Assembly: GCA_024449915.1 (NCBI GenBank)
Contig: JAMZAV010003126.1
Coordinates: forward strand, 62,001 to 126,000
Direction of reading: 5' to 3'
From: Sweltsa coloradensis
Taxonomy: Eukaryota; Arthropoda; Insecta; Plecoptera; Chloroperlidae
Length of the DNA: 64,000 nt
The position numbers and the translations under genes are program-made. Shown in pieces: positions 9,191 to 20,962 of the stretch (the stretch's first letter is position 1; every line of letters starts with the position of its first letter). The notes under the pieces were generated by a model. The model searched no databases, was not told the origin of the DNA, and worked only from the letters and a program-made list of their open reading frames with translations.

Positions 9191-10812
9191 TGATTATTTC
9201 CTCAACTAGTAAATTTACAAAAATACCGATTTTGTTTGGTAAACTGTTCCCAGTTATGTCTCGTCCTCAGCCAGAGCCGATTATTATATTCGACCTTTGT
9301 CTTTTTGATAAAAACTCTACTTTGCGATAGTGTATTCAAAATTAAATTTAAAAAACTATGCTATGAACATCAAAGTTTCACTTTGGAATTCACAGATGGC
9401 TCATAAATTGACAACAAGGTTGGAAGTGCTTTTTATTGCTCCACCTTAACTGAACGTTTCAGGCTTAGCGACGTGTGTTCAGTTTTCACTGCTGAGTTAT
9501 TCGCCATCCGTGAAGCTCTTAAATATATTCTACGTTTTCGTTGTTGAGAATAACTTTTGCGCTCAGATAGTCTTAAGTTCACTCCAAGCTCACCCGTCTG
9601 GGCCCGGGGTAGAATTGGTCCAGAGCATGGCTCTGCTAATCGTAGAAGGCGATTCAAGAGAAAAAGTCCACCTCGCAAACATCAGCTAGAAAGAGCGGAG
9701 TATCTTACACCCCGAAAATAGAGGCGAGCTCTGGCAATCGTCGTCGGGGACGTTGTCCCTTCCCTTGACGACCCCCCCGGCGACGATGACGATGACACAA
9801 CGAACGATGACAAAGACGATGACGACCGCGACGTGAGAAACCCCCTTCCTCCCCTTACCCGTCGACTGGTTCTGACCAGCATCGGCCCCTCTTCCCCCCC
9901 CCCACCCCCCCCCTAAGGCTAGAGTGGTGCATTATGACCTAACGGTTGACGCGTCCTTAATCCAAATAAACCAAAATCACTTTAAGCTATAAAACTCATG
10001 TATTCAAGTCATCATTTGTACAAGACATCCATTTCTATTTAAAAAAACTAACCTCTAAGGGTTATATAATAGAGTTTTGCTGGATACCTGGACACGTGGG
10101 CATAGAGGGAAATGAACACGCTGATCGGGCTGCTAAGGAAGCTTCCCAGCGTCGCGACGTTGATTTCAATCTAGTTCCCGTTCCAGATGTCAAGAGTGGA
10201 TTCAAGCAACAATTGTTGGATTTGCGACAAGCATCTTGGGATGTGTTGCAAAATAACAAATTGCGTAGTGTGATGCCCACACTGACTAATAAAATTCGTC
10301 CACCTACGTCTCGACTCTCACGTAGAGAAGAGGTGGTATTGTCTAGATTTCGTATAGGCCACACATGCCTAACTCAAGATATCTCTTTACCAGAGAAAAG
10401 GTTATTCCCATATGTGACACATGTGATATTTACCTTAAACCGTGCATCATATGCTAGCAGAATGTACCATATATGACGCCTTGCGCATGCAATTTGATCT
10501 CTCCCAATCATATGAAGAACTTCTATCATATGATAACGGCGACAAACTTTCTAAATTTCACATCAAAAGTAATCTATTTAACAAAATTTAAATCAAATCA
10601 TACACATTTCTTTAATTTCTTTATTTTCATTCACATAAACTTTTGTTTGGCTATTACTATCATAATCATCATTTTATTTTGTTATATATACACTTAGAAA
10701 ACAATCTTATCATCAACCACACCATTAACTCATCTCATCAACTTTCATTATCACAGGCGGCGCAATATGACCTAACCGGTTGAAGCGCCCTAGTTTCTCA
10801 CGTCGTCGTCAG
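9191..10812 (+). pseudogene. I-like LINE, 5'-truncated: RNase H, C-terminal tail, 3' UTR
   Basis: Best LINE copy of the window. In order: sequence ahead of RNase H (from about 9200), RNase H start TDGS (9392-9403) followed by an in-frame TAA at 9404-9406, TAELFAI with the catalytic Glu, SDSL with a catalytic Asp, a SINE-A insertion (9591-9976), then SSFVQDI and WIPGHVGIEGNEHAD with the last catalytic Asp (10081-10125), SRREEVVLSRFRIGH, a damaged zinc-finger tail and the 3' UTR ending at 10755-10812. RNase H removes RNA from the RNA/DNA hybrid during target-primed reverse transcription. The copy is dead: it has a stop, frameshifts and an insertion, and lacks reverse transcriptase and endonuclease. 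Confidence 0.85.
9591..9976 (+). mobile_element. SINE-A inserted in LINE RNase H frame, with 12-bp target duplication
   Basis: Left flank TCACTCCAAGCT (9579-9590) and right flank TCACTTTAAGCT (9977-9988) are a duplicated target with two later substitutions. The LINE reading continues on both sides. This fixes the borders of SINE-A: start at ACCCGTCTGGG, end at AATAAACCAAAA. Confidence 0.85.
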
Positions 10813-10823
10813 TCATTTTAATG

Positions 10824-11033
10824 ACGGGGACCTTTCCCCCTTCCGTTGACAACCCCCCGGCGACGATGACAATGACACAACTAACGACGACAAAGACGAT
10901 GACGACCGCGACGTGAGAACCCCCTTCCTCCCCTTACCCGTGGCTGGTTCTGACCAGCATAGGCCCCTCCTCCCCACCCCCTTAGGCTAGATTGGTGCAT
11001 TATGACCTAACGGTTGACGCGCCCTTAATCCAA
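10824..11033 (+). mobile_element. SINE-A centre and 3' end
   Basis: Starts at ACGGGGACCTTTCCCCC a few bases after the LINE tail GTCGTCGTC, so a LINE end is fused to the middle of SINE-A. The 3' part is complete. Confidence 0.75.
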
Positions 11034-11182
11034 ATAACAACAAAAAAAAAAGATTGTTAAAAAAATATATGTTATATTACAATATAAAACACCACAAAAT
11101 GTTATTTTTATATATTTATTAAAAGTCTTTTTTTAGTTTTAAAATGATTTACAAAGTAGGACAATAATAATTATCTAGTTCC

Positions 11183-11645
11183 ACGTCTGAGTCCGGGGTA
11201 GAATTTGGCCCAAAGCATGGCTCTGCTAATCATAAACGGCGAGGAAACAGATAAAGTCCATCTCGCAAATATCAGTTGGAATGTAAGAGAGTATTTTACT
11301 CCCCAAAACTAGGTACGAGCTCTGGCAATCGTCGTCGGGGACACCCCCTATCCATTAACGACCTCTCTGACGACGACGACGACGACGACAATGGCCGCAA
11401 CCTTCTCGTGGTTTGGCCCGTGATTAGGGGATTTTTCTCCCGGAAACTAATGGCGAGCTCTGGGTCGTCGTCGGGGGACTTTCCCCTTCCCTTTGACTAC
11501 CTCCCCGACGGCGACGACAATGACAACACGGACGGATGATGACTCAGACGGAGACGACCACGACGTGGGGGAACCCCTGCCCTCCTCATACGCTTGTGGC
11601 TGTTCTGACGAGCACAGGCCTGTCCCCCCCTTGTCCCCCCGCGTC
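11183..11645 (+). mobile_element. Diverged SINE-A with internal duplication
   Basis: The head is recognisable (GTCTGAGTCCGGGG). The segment from ACTCCC...AACTA through the GAC-rich region occurs twice (about 11297-11400 and 11428-11560). The expanded GAC runs give Asp-rich frames on + and Ser/Val-rich frames on -, which I treat as low complexity. Confidence 0.6.
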
Positions 11646-11717
11646 ATCCCTTACGTCCCTCCCTTCGTCTCGATTAGCCAAGTTGCATAAATATGAGACG
11701 TTAAGCAATATCCAATC

Positions 11718-11876
11718 AATAAAAAAACAGATACGACTATGACAACGACGATGACGAACCGCGACGTGAAAACCCTTCATTTCCACCCTGGTTCTGACTA
11801 GCATGGATCCCTCTCCCCATATCCTTCGGTTTGAGTGGCGCACTATGACCTTACGGTTGACGCGCCCATAATCAGA
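11718..11876 (+). mobile_element. SINE-A centre and 3' end
   Basis: GACAACGACGATGACGAACC followed by CTGGTTCTGACTAGC and CTTACGGTTGACGCGCCC, diverged. Confidence 0.6.
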
Positions 11877-12812
11877 AAATAAATGAAAACTTCATTCCTT
11901 AACTCTATTGTGTAATATTATATTGCATAGACGAATTGTTTTCTACTAACTTCAGTAAAATATTTTAGTTTTTCTTTTTCTTATAAACCTGTTATAATAA
12001 TTTATTCTTTTATCTTAAGTTAGTGTGGCATTAACAAGTTTCGAAGCTGTTGAGAAAACATAAATTTTTTGAGACAAAATCCATCAAAACTTAAGCAACA
12101 ATCTTTGTAGGTAGTTTCACCTTAGTTAAATCTCCCTTCACAATGTTTTTTACCTTCCTCTTCAATTCATCATAGCTAGTCTGAAATTAGCTTCGTGTTC
12201 GAACGATCGTTTCGCTAAGTTTAACACGATTACGTTCCTTGGATACAAACAATCACCGCTTTCTGGATCTTACGCAATTATATCGAGAAGGCGGTGATAT
12301 TTTACGACCCGTAAACTCTCATTTACATCCACTTAACGCAGTGGAGAGCTAGCTCATTGACGGTTGCCTCAAGCTGCTGGGGCCTAGGCTGATAGAAAGA
12401 TGTGGGGGGGGGGGCGTTCCTTTGCCCGTTTGAGAAGGTGAAAGGAAATTAATGTCAACGTAAGACTTCGGAGACGCCGGCTTTTTAATATCCTTCCCTC
12501 AAAATTAATTTTAATGACCCCTTTAGAAGAGCCACACGCACTAATCTTCCAGTCTACAAAGCTGGAATCATTATATTTATATCTTCATTAACTAACAAAG
12601 GAAAATATTTTAATGCAACTTACAAAGTTAATTATATATTCGATTAGCATGTTAAAATTATTAAAAATTATTAAATCAATATCTTCATACTAATTGCAAT
12701 TCTCATTTCACTCCTTGCAGCAAATATTGTATTCAAATTAATTTCGGCACCGACTGTTTCATATGGTATTGTTTTATTTTTTGCTGTTATAAACATATAC
12801 ATTGTGACAACT
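11877..12812. other. AT-rich stretch with one imperfect hairpin
   Basis: No gene seen. ATCACCGCTTTC at 12252-12263 pairs imperfectly with GAGAAGGCGGTGAT at 12285-12298, giving a stem of about 13 bp with a loop near 20 bases. A G-tract lies at about 12404-12415. Confidence 0.35.
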
Positions 12813-13030
12813 CTTCCCCTTACCTTGACGACATCCACAACGACGACGACGACGACGACCATGACAACACGAACGATGGAAGAACGATGACGACTGCAAC
12901 GTGAGAAACCCCCCTACCTCAATCTATATACCATCGGCTGGTTCTGACCAGCATGGGACATTCCTTCCCATATCCCCTAGGCTTGAGTGGCGAAATATGA
13001 ACCAACGGTTGACGCGCCCTTAATCCCAAT
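12813..13030 (+). mobile_element. SINE-A centre and 3' end
   Basis: From CTTCCCCTTACCTTGACGAC to GACGCGCCCTTAATCCC. It directly precedes unit 1 of the array, in the place that SINE 3' halves hold at each later unit border. Confidence 0.7.
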
Positions 13031-13036
13031 AAACTT

Positions 13037-15465
13037 AAAAGAGATGCATTATATAATAAGCAACCAAGCTTAATTTTGAAATGTTTTGTCTGGTAAAACC
13101 ATGTTTAAAACAAATCAACATGTCAGATTGATTTATAATGAGTTTCGCGTAGGCCTATTATTTAATTAAACGATGATAAACATGTCCAATGCATGATGAG
13201 GGGGTGGCGCTAAGGGTGGCTGAATGATGCTGCTAACAGCATGTGAGTGTGAACAGAGTTCATATAGAAGAGAGAGAGGGGGGATGTGTTAATGAAACTT
13301 CGATCGATTCCAGAGACAGTTTTGGTTTAATACACAACTGAATGTCATTATTATTAGAGTTCAGTGCGACTAGACCATTGGAATAGTATTGAAGTCAGAA
13401 TGAAATATGTTAGAAAACGTTAAAGATCGAGTGGAAATGTGCGTTTGTATTTGAACTTCCGGTAAAAATTAACTGTTTTGTACTCTTAAAGGTAAAGCAT
13501 ATAATTATTTTCCTACGTAATTCGGAATCCTGGTCACGTTTGAACACACAGATAAAAGATTCAAAGTTGATGCAAAAATTATAATTTGTTGTGGTCTTTG
13601 TTGAATTGCATGTGATAATTAAATTACGTCAATGCAAAATACGACAAAAAAATATGTCCCAATTTCTCTTTCACGATATTTCATTTATATCCACATCAAA
13701 CATAATTTTATTATTTTTATAAATTAATAGCTTATTCTGTCACTTTTATTACTTCATTTTATTTTATAAACTTGTAAAACAAAATATTTATCATAACTCA
13801 TCTATTTTAATTAACATACATTATCATAGGCGGCACCATATAACCTAATCGGTTGAAGCGCCCTAGTTTCTCACGTACTCTTAAACATTCCGGTGTGCCT
13901 TACCTGTTCTGACCTGCATGGGCCGCTCACACATACACAAGGCTAGAGTGGCGCATTATGACCTAACGGTTGACGCGCCCTTAATCCAAACCAACTTAAA
14001 TAAATAAATATTTGATAACACAATTGCTTGAATTTCTTTCCCTCAAACTTTTGTTTGTAGCTATGGACAGTCGAGTCGGGTCAACAACAGTTATTATTTT
14101 ACAATTTATTTAATGTAAATGTGTCACAATAGTTTTGCTTAAATAAAGTTATACTACTACATGTTGCATATTTCTCGTTCTAGTTCATAGTAAAGATCAT
14201 GAACGTTTCATTCTTTCTGCATAGTGGGTGAAGATTTAAAACTTGTCGTATGGGCGTAATATTATATAATAACATGTTTAAGATTTAGAACTATTTGTGT
14301 ATTTCGAAAAAAAGTGTTTATACAATATAAATGCCTACCTGGAGGTAGCCACAAATCGCTTTATTTTATAATTTTCCTCGGTTTCTCCTGAGGAAACTCG
14401 GCTGTTTAAAGCCGCCTGCGGCTGGGTCTTGCCAGCATAGCTGCCTTCAGTCGCCCACATTCCAGTCCTATATTGACACTGGTCCCGTTGTAGAATCTGG
14501 CCCAGAGCATGGCTCTGCTAATCTATAAGGCGATGAAAGAGATAAAATACATTTCGCAAACACCAACTAGCAATTAGGGGAGTACTCCCTGAAACTAGAG
14601 GCGAGCTCTGGCATTCGTCGGGGAACTCTACCCCCACCCTTGACGACCACTACGACGACTACACGAACGTTGACATAGATAAACGACCACGAAGTAAGAA
14701 CTCCCCTTTTCTCCCCCTACACCGTGGCTGGTTCTGACCAGCATGGGCCCCTCCTCCCCACATCCCCTAGGCTAGAGTGGCGCAATTAAACCTACCAGTT
14801 GACACGCCCGGAATCCAAGTTAACTCAATCTTTTCATCAAAGTATGTTTTAATGATATATCATGTATTGCTAGAATACATTCTAATAAACTTCATGTTTA
14901 TAGTTTAACCAATTACGACAAAGTGTTAAGGGTAGTGATGAAAATTACACCATGTTATAGTAAACTCTACAGATAGTGATGGCAGAAACAGAAAAATTTT
15001 AGTGTCTAATCAAACTAATACTTAAATATAATTAGTATTTAGAGTGTAGGCCTTCACTTAAGTCACATAACTGATTTTCAGCTAAGGACATTGTAAACCC
15101 TGTCAAACGTGTCGACAAACTTTCTAAAAAACTCAATCAGAGAAATTTATTTTTAATAACATTTTCAATTTTTTACACATATGAATATTTGATACTTTTG
15201 ATTTTACTGTCATATCCATTATTTTCTTCTCTTTTATAAACATAGAAAGCAATATATCCATCAAACACACCACAAACTCCATTCATTATCTTAAAATATC
15301 ACAGGCGGCGCAATATGACCTAACTGGATGAAGCTCCCTAGTTTCTCACGTCGTCGTGTCTCTGTGGGCCTGTTCTTACCAGCATGTTCCCCTCCTCCCA
15401 TATCCCCAAGGCTTGAGTGGCGAAATATGATATAACAGTTGACGTGCCCTAAATCTAAATAATCT
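13037..15465 (+). repeat. Array 1, unit 1 (2.43 kb composite tandem unit)
   Basis: Order inside the unit: AAAAGAGATGCA start; GCATGATGAGGGGGTGG at 13191; GATCGAGTGGAAATGTGCG near 13426; LINE-type 3' end 13828-13877 with tail CACGTACTC; SINE-A 3' third to 13996; a spacer; a long SINE-A variant 14400-14822; a conserved spacer; LINE 3' UTR 15110-15357; SINE-A 3' third to 15460. It is built from two LINE ends, each followed by a SINE 3' third, plus one longer SINE-A. No open frame of note. Confidence 0.8.
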
Positions 15466-17919
15466 AAAAAGAGATGCAATATAATAAACAAACAAACCAG
15501 TAATTTTCAAAAGTTTTGTCTTGTGGCAGCCATGTTTAAAACAAATTAACGTGGTAGATTGATTTATAATGAGTTTTGCGTATTAATTAATGAAACAAGG
15601 ATAAACAGGTCTAATGCATGATGAGGGGGGGTGCAAAGGGTGGCTGAATGATGCTGCTAACAGCATGTGAGTGTAAATCATAGTGCAAATAGATGGGCTG
15701 AGCTGGGTGGGGGGGGGGGTGGGGGGGGGGGGTCTGTGGTAATGAGGCTTCGATCGATTCCAGAGACAGTTTTGGTTTAATATACAACTGAATGCTCATT
15801 ATTACTAGAGTTGAGTGCGACTAGACGGTTTGAATATTATTGTAGTCTCAATCAAATTAGTAACAAACGCTAACGATCGAGTGGAAATGTGCGTTTGTAA
15901 TTGAACTTCTGATAAAAAGTATAGCTGTTTTGTACTAGGTAAAGCATAATATAATTATTTCTTACATAATTCGGAATCTTTGTTACGTTTGATCTCACAG
16001 ATAAAAGAATCAAAGTCGATCCAAACATTCTAAATTGTTGTGGTCTATGTTAAATTGCATGAGATAATAAGTTTATGTAAATGCAAAATACGACAAAAAT
16101 ATGTCCCAATATCTCTTGCACGATATTTCATTTATAACCACATCAAACATAATTTTATTATTTTTATATTTTAATAGCTTACTCTGTCACTTTAATTACT
16201 TCATTTTATTTTATAAACTTGTAAAACATTATAATATTCATCATAAAACATCTTAAACTCATTTTAAATTAACATACATTATCACAGACGGCACCATATA
16301 ACCTAATCGGTTGAAGCGCCCTAGTTTCTCACGTACTCTTTAACATTCCGGTGTGCCTAACCTGTTCTGACCTGCATGGGCCGCTCTACTCATACACAAG
16401 GCTAGAGTGGCGCATTATGACCTTACGGTTGACGCGCCCTTAAACCAAACCAACTTAAATATACATATATTTGATAACACAATTGCTTGAATTTCTTTCC
16501 CTCAAACTTGTGTTTGTAGCTATGGACAGTCGAGTCGGGTCAACAATTGTTATTATTTTACAATTTATTTAATGTCAATGTGTAACACTAGGTTTGCCAA
16601 ATAAGTTATATTACTACATGTTGCATATTTCTCGTTCTATAGTGCATAGTAAAGATTATGAACTTTGCATTGTTTCTGCACAGTGGGTGAAGATTTAACA
16701 CAAGTCGTATTGGAGTGATATTCTTAACAACATGGTTTAGAACTATTTGTGTGATTAAAGAAATTAAATGTTTATACAATATAAATGTCTACCTGGAGGT
16801 AGCCACACTTCGCTTTTATTTATTACATTGCCTCGGTTTATCCTGAGGAAACTCGGCTGTTTTAAAGCCGCCTGCGGCTGGGTCTTGCCAGCATAGCTGC
16901 CTTTAGTCGCCCACATTCCAGTCCTATATTGACACTGGTCCCGTCGTAGAATCTGGCCCAGAGCATGGCTCTACTAATCTATAAGGCGATGAAAGAGATA
17001 AAATACATTTCGCAAAACACCAACTAGCAATTAGGGGAGTACTCCCTGATACTAGAGGCGAGCTCTGGCATTCGTCGGGGAACTCTACCCCCACCCTTGA
17101 CGACCACCACGATGACTACACGAACGTTGACATAGATAAACGACCACGAAGTAAGAACTCCCCTTTTCTCCCCCTACACCGTGGCTGGTTCTGACCAGCA
17201 TGGGCCCCTCCTTCGCACATCTCCTAGGCTAGAGTGGCGCAATTAAACCTAACAGTTGACGCGCCCTCAATCCAAGAAAACTTAATCTGTTCATCAAAGT
17301 ATGTTTTAAGAATTATCATGTATTTCTATAATATTCAATTCTAATAAAATTCATGTTTATAGTTTAACCAATTACGACAAAGTGTTTAGGGTAGTGATGA
17401 AATTACACCATGTTATAGTAAACTTACACATAGTGATGGCAGAAACATTTCAGTGTGAATCAAACTAATAATTAAATATAATTAGTATTTAGAGTGTTGG
17501 CCTTTTCACTTAAGTCACATAACTGATTTTCAGCTAAGGACATTGTAAACCCTGTCAAACGTGTCGACAAACTTTCTAAAAAACTCAATCAGAGAAATTT
17601 ATTTTTAATAACATTTTCAATTTTTTACACATATAAAAAATTTGATGCTTTTGATTTTTACTGTCATATCCATTATTTTCTTCTCTTTTATAAACATAGA
17701 AAGCAATATATCCATCAAACACACCACAAACTCCATTCATTATCTTAAAATATCACAGGCGGCGCAATATGACCTAACTGGATGAAGCTCCCTAGTTTCT
17801 CACGTCGTCGTGTCTCTGTGGGCCTGTTCTTACCAGCATGTTCCCCTCCTCCCATATCCCCAAGGCTTGAGTGGCGAAATATGATATAACAGTTGACGCG
17901 CCCTTAATCCTTATAAACT
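15466..17919 (+). repeat. Array 1, unit 2
   Basis: Same order as unit 1: anchor word GCATGATGAG at 15616, G-tract 15709-15732, LINE end 16286-16338, SINE third to 16455, long SINE-A 16858-17280, LINE UTR 17566-17812, SINE third to 17915. By eye it is much closer to unit 3 than the single LINE and SINE copies are to each other, pointing to recent unit duplication. Confidence 0.8.
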
Positions 17920-20900
17920 AAAAAGAGATACATTATTAAATAAACAAACAAACCAGTAATTTTCAAAAGTTTTGTCTTGTGGCAGCCGTGTTTAAAACAA
18001 ATTAACATGTCATATTGATTTATAATGAGTTTCTCGTATTAATTAATGAAACAAGGATAAACACGTCCAATGCATGATGAGGGGGTGGTGCAAAGGGTGG
18101 CTGAATGATGCTGCTAGCAGCATGCGAGTGTGAAATCATAGATGGGCTGAGCCTGGAGGGGGGGGGGGGGGCTGTGTTAATGAGGCTTCGATCATTCCAG
18201 AGACAGTTTTGGTTTAATATACAACTGAATGTTCATTATTACTAGAGTTGAGTGCGACTAGACGGTTTGAATATTATTGTAGTCACAATCAAGTTAGTAA
18301 CAAACGCTAACGATCGAGTGGAAATGTGAGTTTGTACTTGAACTTCCGATAAAAAGTAGCTGTTTTGTACTCTTAAAGGTGAAGCATACAATTATTTTCT
18401 TACATAATTCGGAATCTTTGTTACGTTTGATCTCACAGATAAAAGAATCAAAGTCGATCCAAACATTCTAAATTGTTGTGGTCTATGTTAAATTGCATGA
18501 GATAATAAGTTTACGTAAATGCAAAATACGACAAAAATATGTCCCAATTTCTCTTGCAACGATATTTCATTTATAACCACATCAAACATAATTTTATTAT
18601 TTTATATTTTAATAGCTTACTCTGTCACTTTAATTACTTCATTTATTTTATAAACTTTAAAACAAAATATTCATCATAACTCATCTTAATTTTAATTTAA
18701 TTAACATTCATTATCATAGGCGGCACCATATAAACTAATCGGTTGAAGCGCCCTAGTTTCTCACGTACTCTTTAACATTCCGGTGTACCTAACCTGTTTT
18801 GACTTGCATGGCCGCTCTACACATACACAAGGCTAGAGTGGCGCATTATGACCTTACGGTTGACGCGCCCTTAAACCAAACCAACTTAAATATACATATA
18901 TTTAATAACACAATTGCTTGAATTCTTTCCCTCAAACTTGTGTTTGTAGCTATGGACCAGTCGAGTCGGGTCAACAACAGTTATTATTGTACAATTTATT
19001 TAATGTAAATGTGTAACAATAGGTTCGCTGAATAAAGTTATATTACTACATGTTGCATATTTCTCGTTCTATAGTGCATAGTAAAGATTATGAACTTTGC
19101 ATTGTTTCTGCACAGTGGGTGAAGATTTAACACAAGTCGTATTGGAGTGATATTCTTAACAACATGTGTTTAGAACTATTTGTGTGATTCCAAAGAAATA
19201 AAATGTTTATATACAATATAGATGCCAACCTGGAGGTAGCCACAAATCGCTTTTAATTATTAAATTTCCTCGGTTTCTCCTGAGAAATCTCTGCTGTTTT
19301 AAGCCGCCTGTGACTGGGTCTTGCCAGCAAAGCTGCCTTCAGTCGCCCAGATTCTACTCCTATATTGACACTGGTCCCGTCGTAGAATCTAGTCCAGAGC
19401 AGGCTCGGCTAATCTATAAGGCGAGGAAAGAGATAAAGTCCATCCCGCAAACACCAACTAGCAATAAGGGGAGTAATCCCTGAAACTAGAGGCAAGCTCT
19501 GGCATTCGTCGTCGGGGAACTCTACCCCCTCTCTTGACGACCACTACGACGACTACACGAACGTTGACAAAGATAAACGACTACGAAATAAGAACCCCTT
19601 ACACCGTGGCTGGTTCTGACCAGCATGGGCCCCTCTTTCCCACATCCCCTAGGCTAGAGTGGCGCAATTAAACTTAACAGTTGACGCGCCCTCAATCGAA
19701 GAAAACTTAATCTGTTCATCAAAGTATGTTTTAAGAATTATCATGTATTTCTATAATATTCAATTCTAATAAAATTCATGTTTATAGTTTAACCAATTAC
19801 GACAAAGTGTTTAGGGTAGTGATGAAAATTACACCATGTTATAGTAAACTTTACACATAGTGATGGCAGAAACATTTTAGTGTCGAATCAAACTATTAAT
19901 TAAATATAATTAGTATTTAGAGTGTAGGCCTTTACACTTAAGTCACATAACTGATTTTCAGCTGGGGACATTGTAAACCCTGTCAAACGTGGCGACAAAC
20001 TTTCTAAAAAACTCAATCAGAGAAATTTATTTTTAATAACATTTTCAATTTTTTACACATATGTATATTTGAAGCTTTTGATTTTACTGACATATCCATT
20101 CTTTTCTTTTCTTTAAAACCCTTGACTGGTATGGTGGGGTCTGTGCCGACCCCAGCACGATATCGTTCTATATTTGACCACCAGGAAGTTCTAGTAAGCG
20201 GCTGGCAAATTAGGTAATCTCATTACCCACTCAGACATTGAAGAGGGAGGTTGCGTCATTGTGTTGCACCAGAGCGTTCGGCGGCAATCGCATCGGGGGT
20301 TAAAAAAGACCCCAGGATACCACTTAAGGGACTTTAACTTTTGCATATGATTTAACAATATAAACAAAAATATACATATATGTTGGTTTCAGTGAATGAT
20401 TTGTGCTTTTGTGAATCATAAATAATCGCAGAAAAAATACCAGTCAAGGGTTAGGAAGCCTAAATAAATTTTATTGAATCCACAATTTTCTTAGTTTGAA
20501 AATTACTTACTTTCAGTAAAAAATGTGTAACTTGCTCAAAATTGATGAAACATCAATCCATAATTGTTAATATAATGAATTAAAAATCATATTAATAAGT
20601 CCTCAGCGCAATAATTCACATTTGTTGTTATTTAGGCAGTTTAAAAGTAAAATTAAAACTGGGGTCATATTTGAACCCACCATACCAGTAACGTATATGA
20701 AAATAAGGATACCAGTCAAGGGTTTTAATAAACATAGAAAGCAATATATTCATCAAACACACCACAAACTCCATTCATTATCTTAAAATATCACAAGCGG
20801 CGCAATATGACCTAACCGGATGAAGCTCCCTAGTTTCTCACGTCGTCATGTCTCTGTGGGCCTGTTCTTACCAGCATGTTCCCCTCCTCCCATATCCCTA

Positions 20901-20962
20901 AGGCTTGAGTGGCGAAATATGATATAACTTAACAGTTGACGCGCCCTTAATCCTTATAAACT
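17920..20962 (+). repeat. Array 1, unit 3, enlarged by a MITE
   Basis: Anchor at 18072; G-tract about 18158-18171; LINE end 18717-18769; long SINE-A 19302-19692; LINE UTR 19990-20849. The unit is 3043 bp, and removing the 609-bp insertion at 20117-20725 and one TTAA brings it to 2430 bp. Confidence 0.8.
20117..20725. mobile_element. 609-bp MITE with 16-bp TIRs, TTAA-flanked (piggyBac-like)
   Basis: Termini AACCCTTGACTGGTAT and ATACCAGTCAAGGGTT are perfect inverted repeats, and TTAA lies on both sides (20113-20116, 20726-20729). Units 1 and 2 show the empty site as CTTTTATAAACATAG. The interior has GGGGTC...GACCCC inverted motifs and further ACCAGT copies: an ATACCAGTCAAGGGTTA word at 20439-20455 and CCCACCATACCAGT near 20677. 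The TTAA target and CCCTT-type ends suggest piggyBac; no transposase is encoded. Confidence 0.75.

Noticed and set aside
10755..10812. Helitron 3' terminus (hairpin followed by CTAG and T)
   Set aside because: Conservation continues past CTAG through TTTCTCACGTCGTC, and the upstream sequence is an RNase H-bearing LINE with its own 3' UTR.
11493..11690. Asp-rich and Thr-rich frames in the expanded GAC region
   Set aside because: They are translations of a trinucleotide-like repeat inside a SINE-A, in several frames at once.
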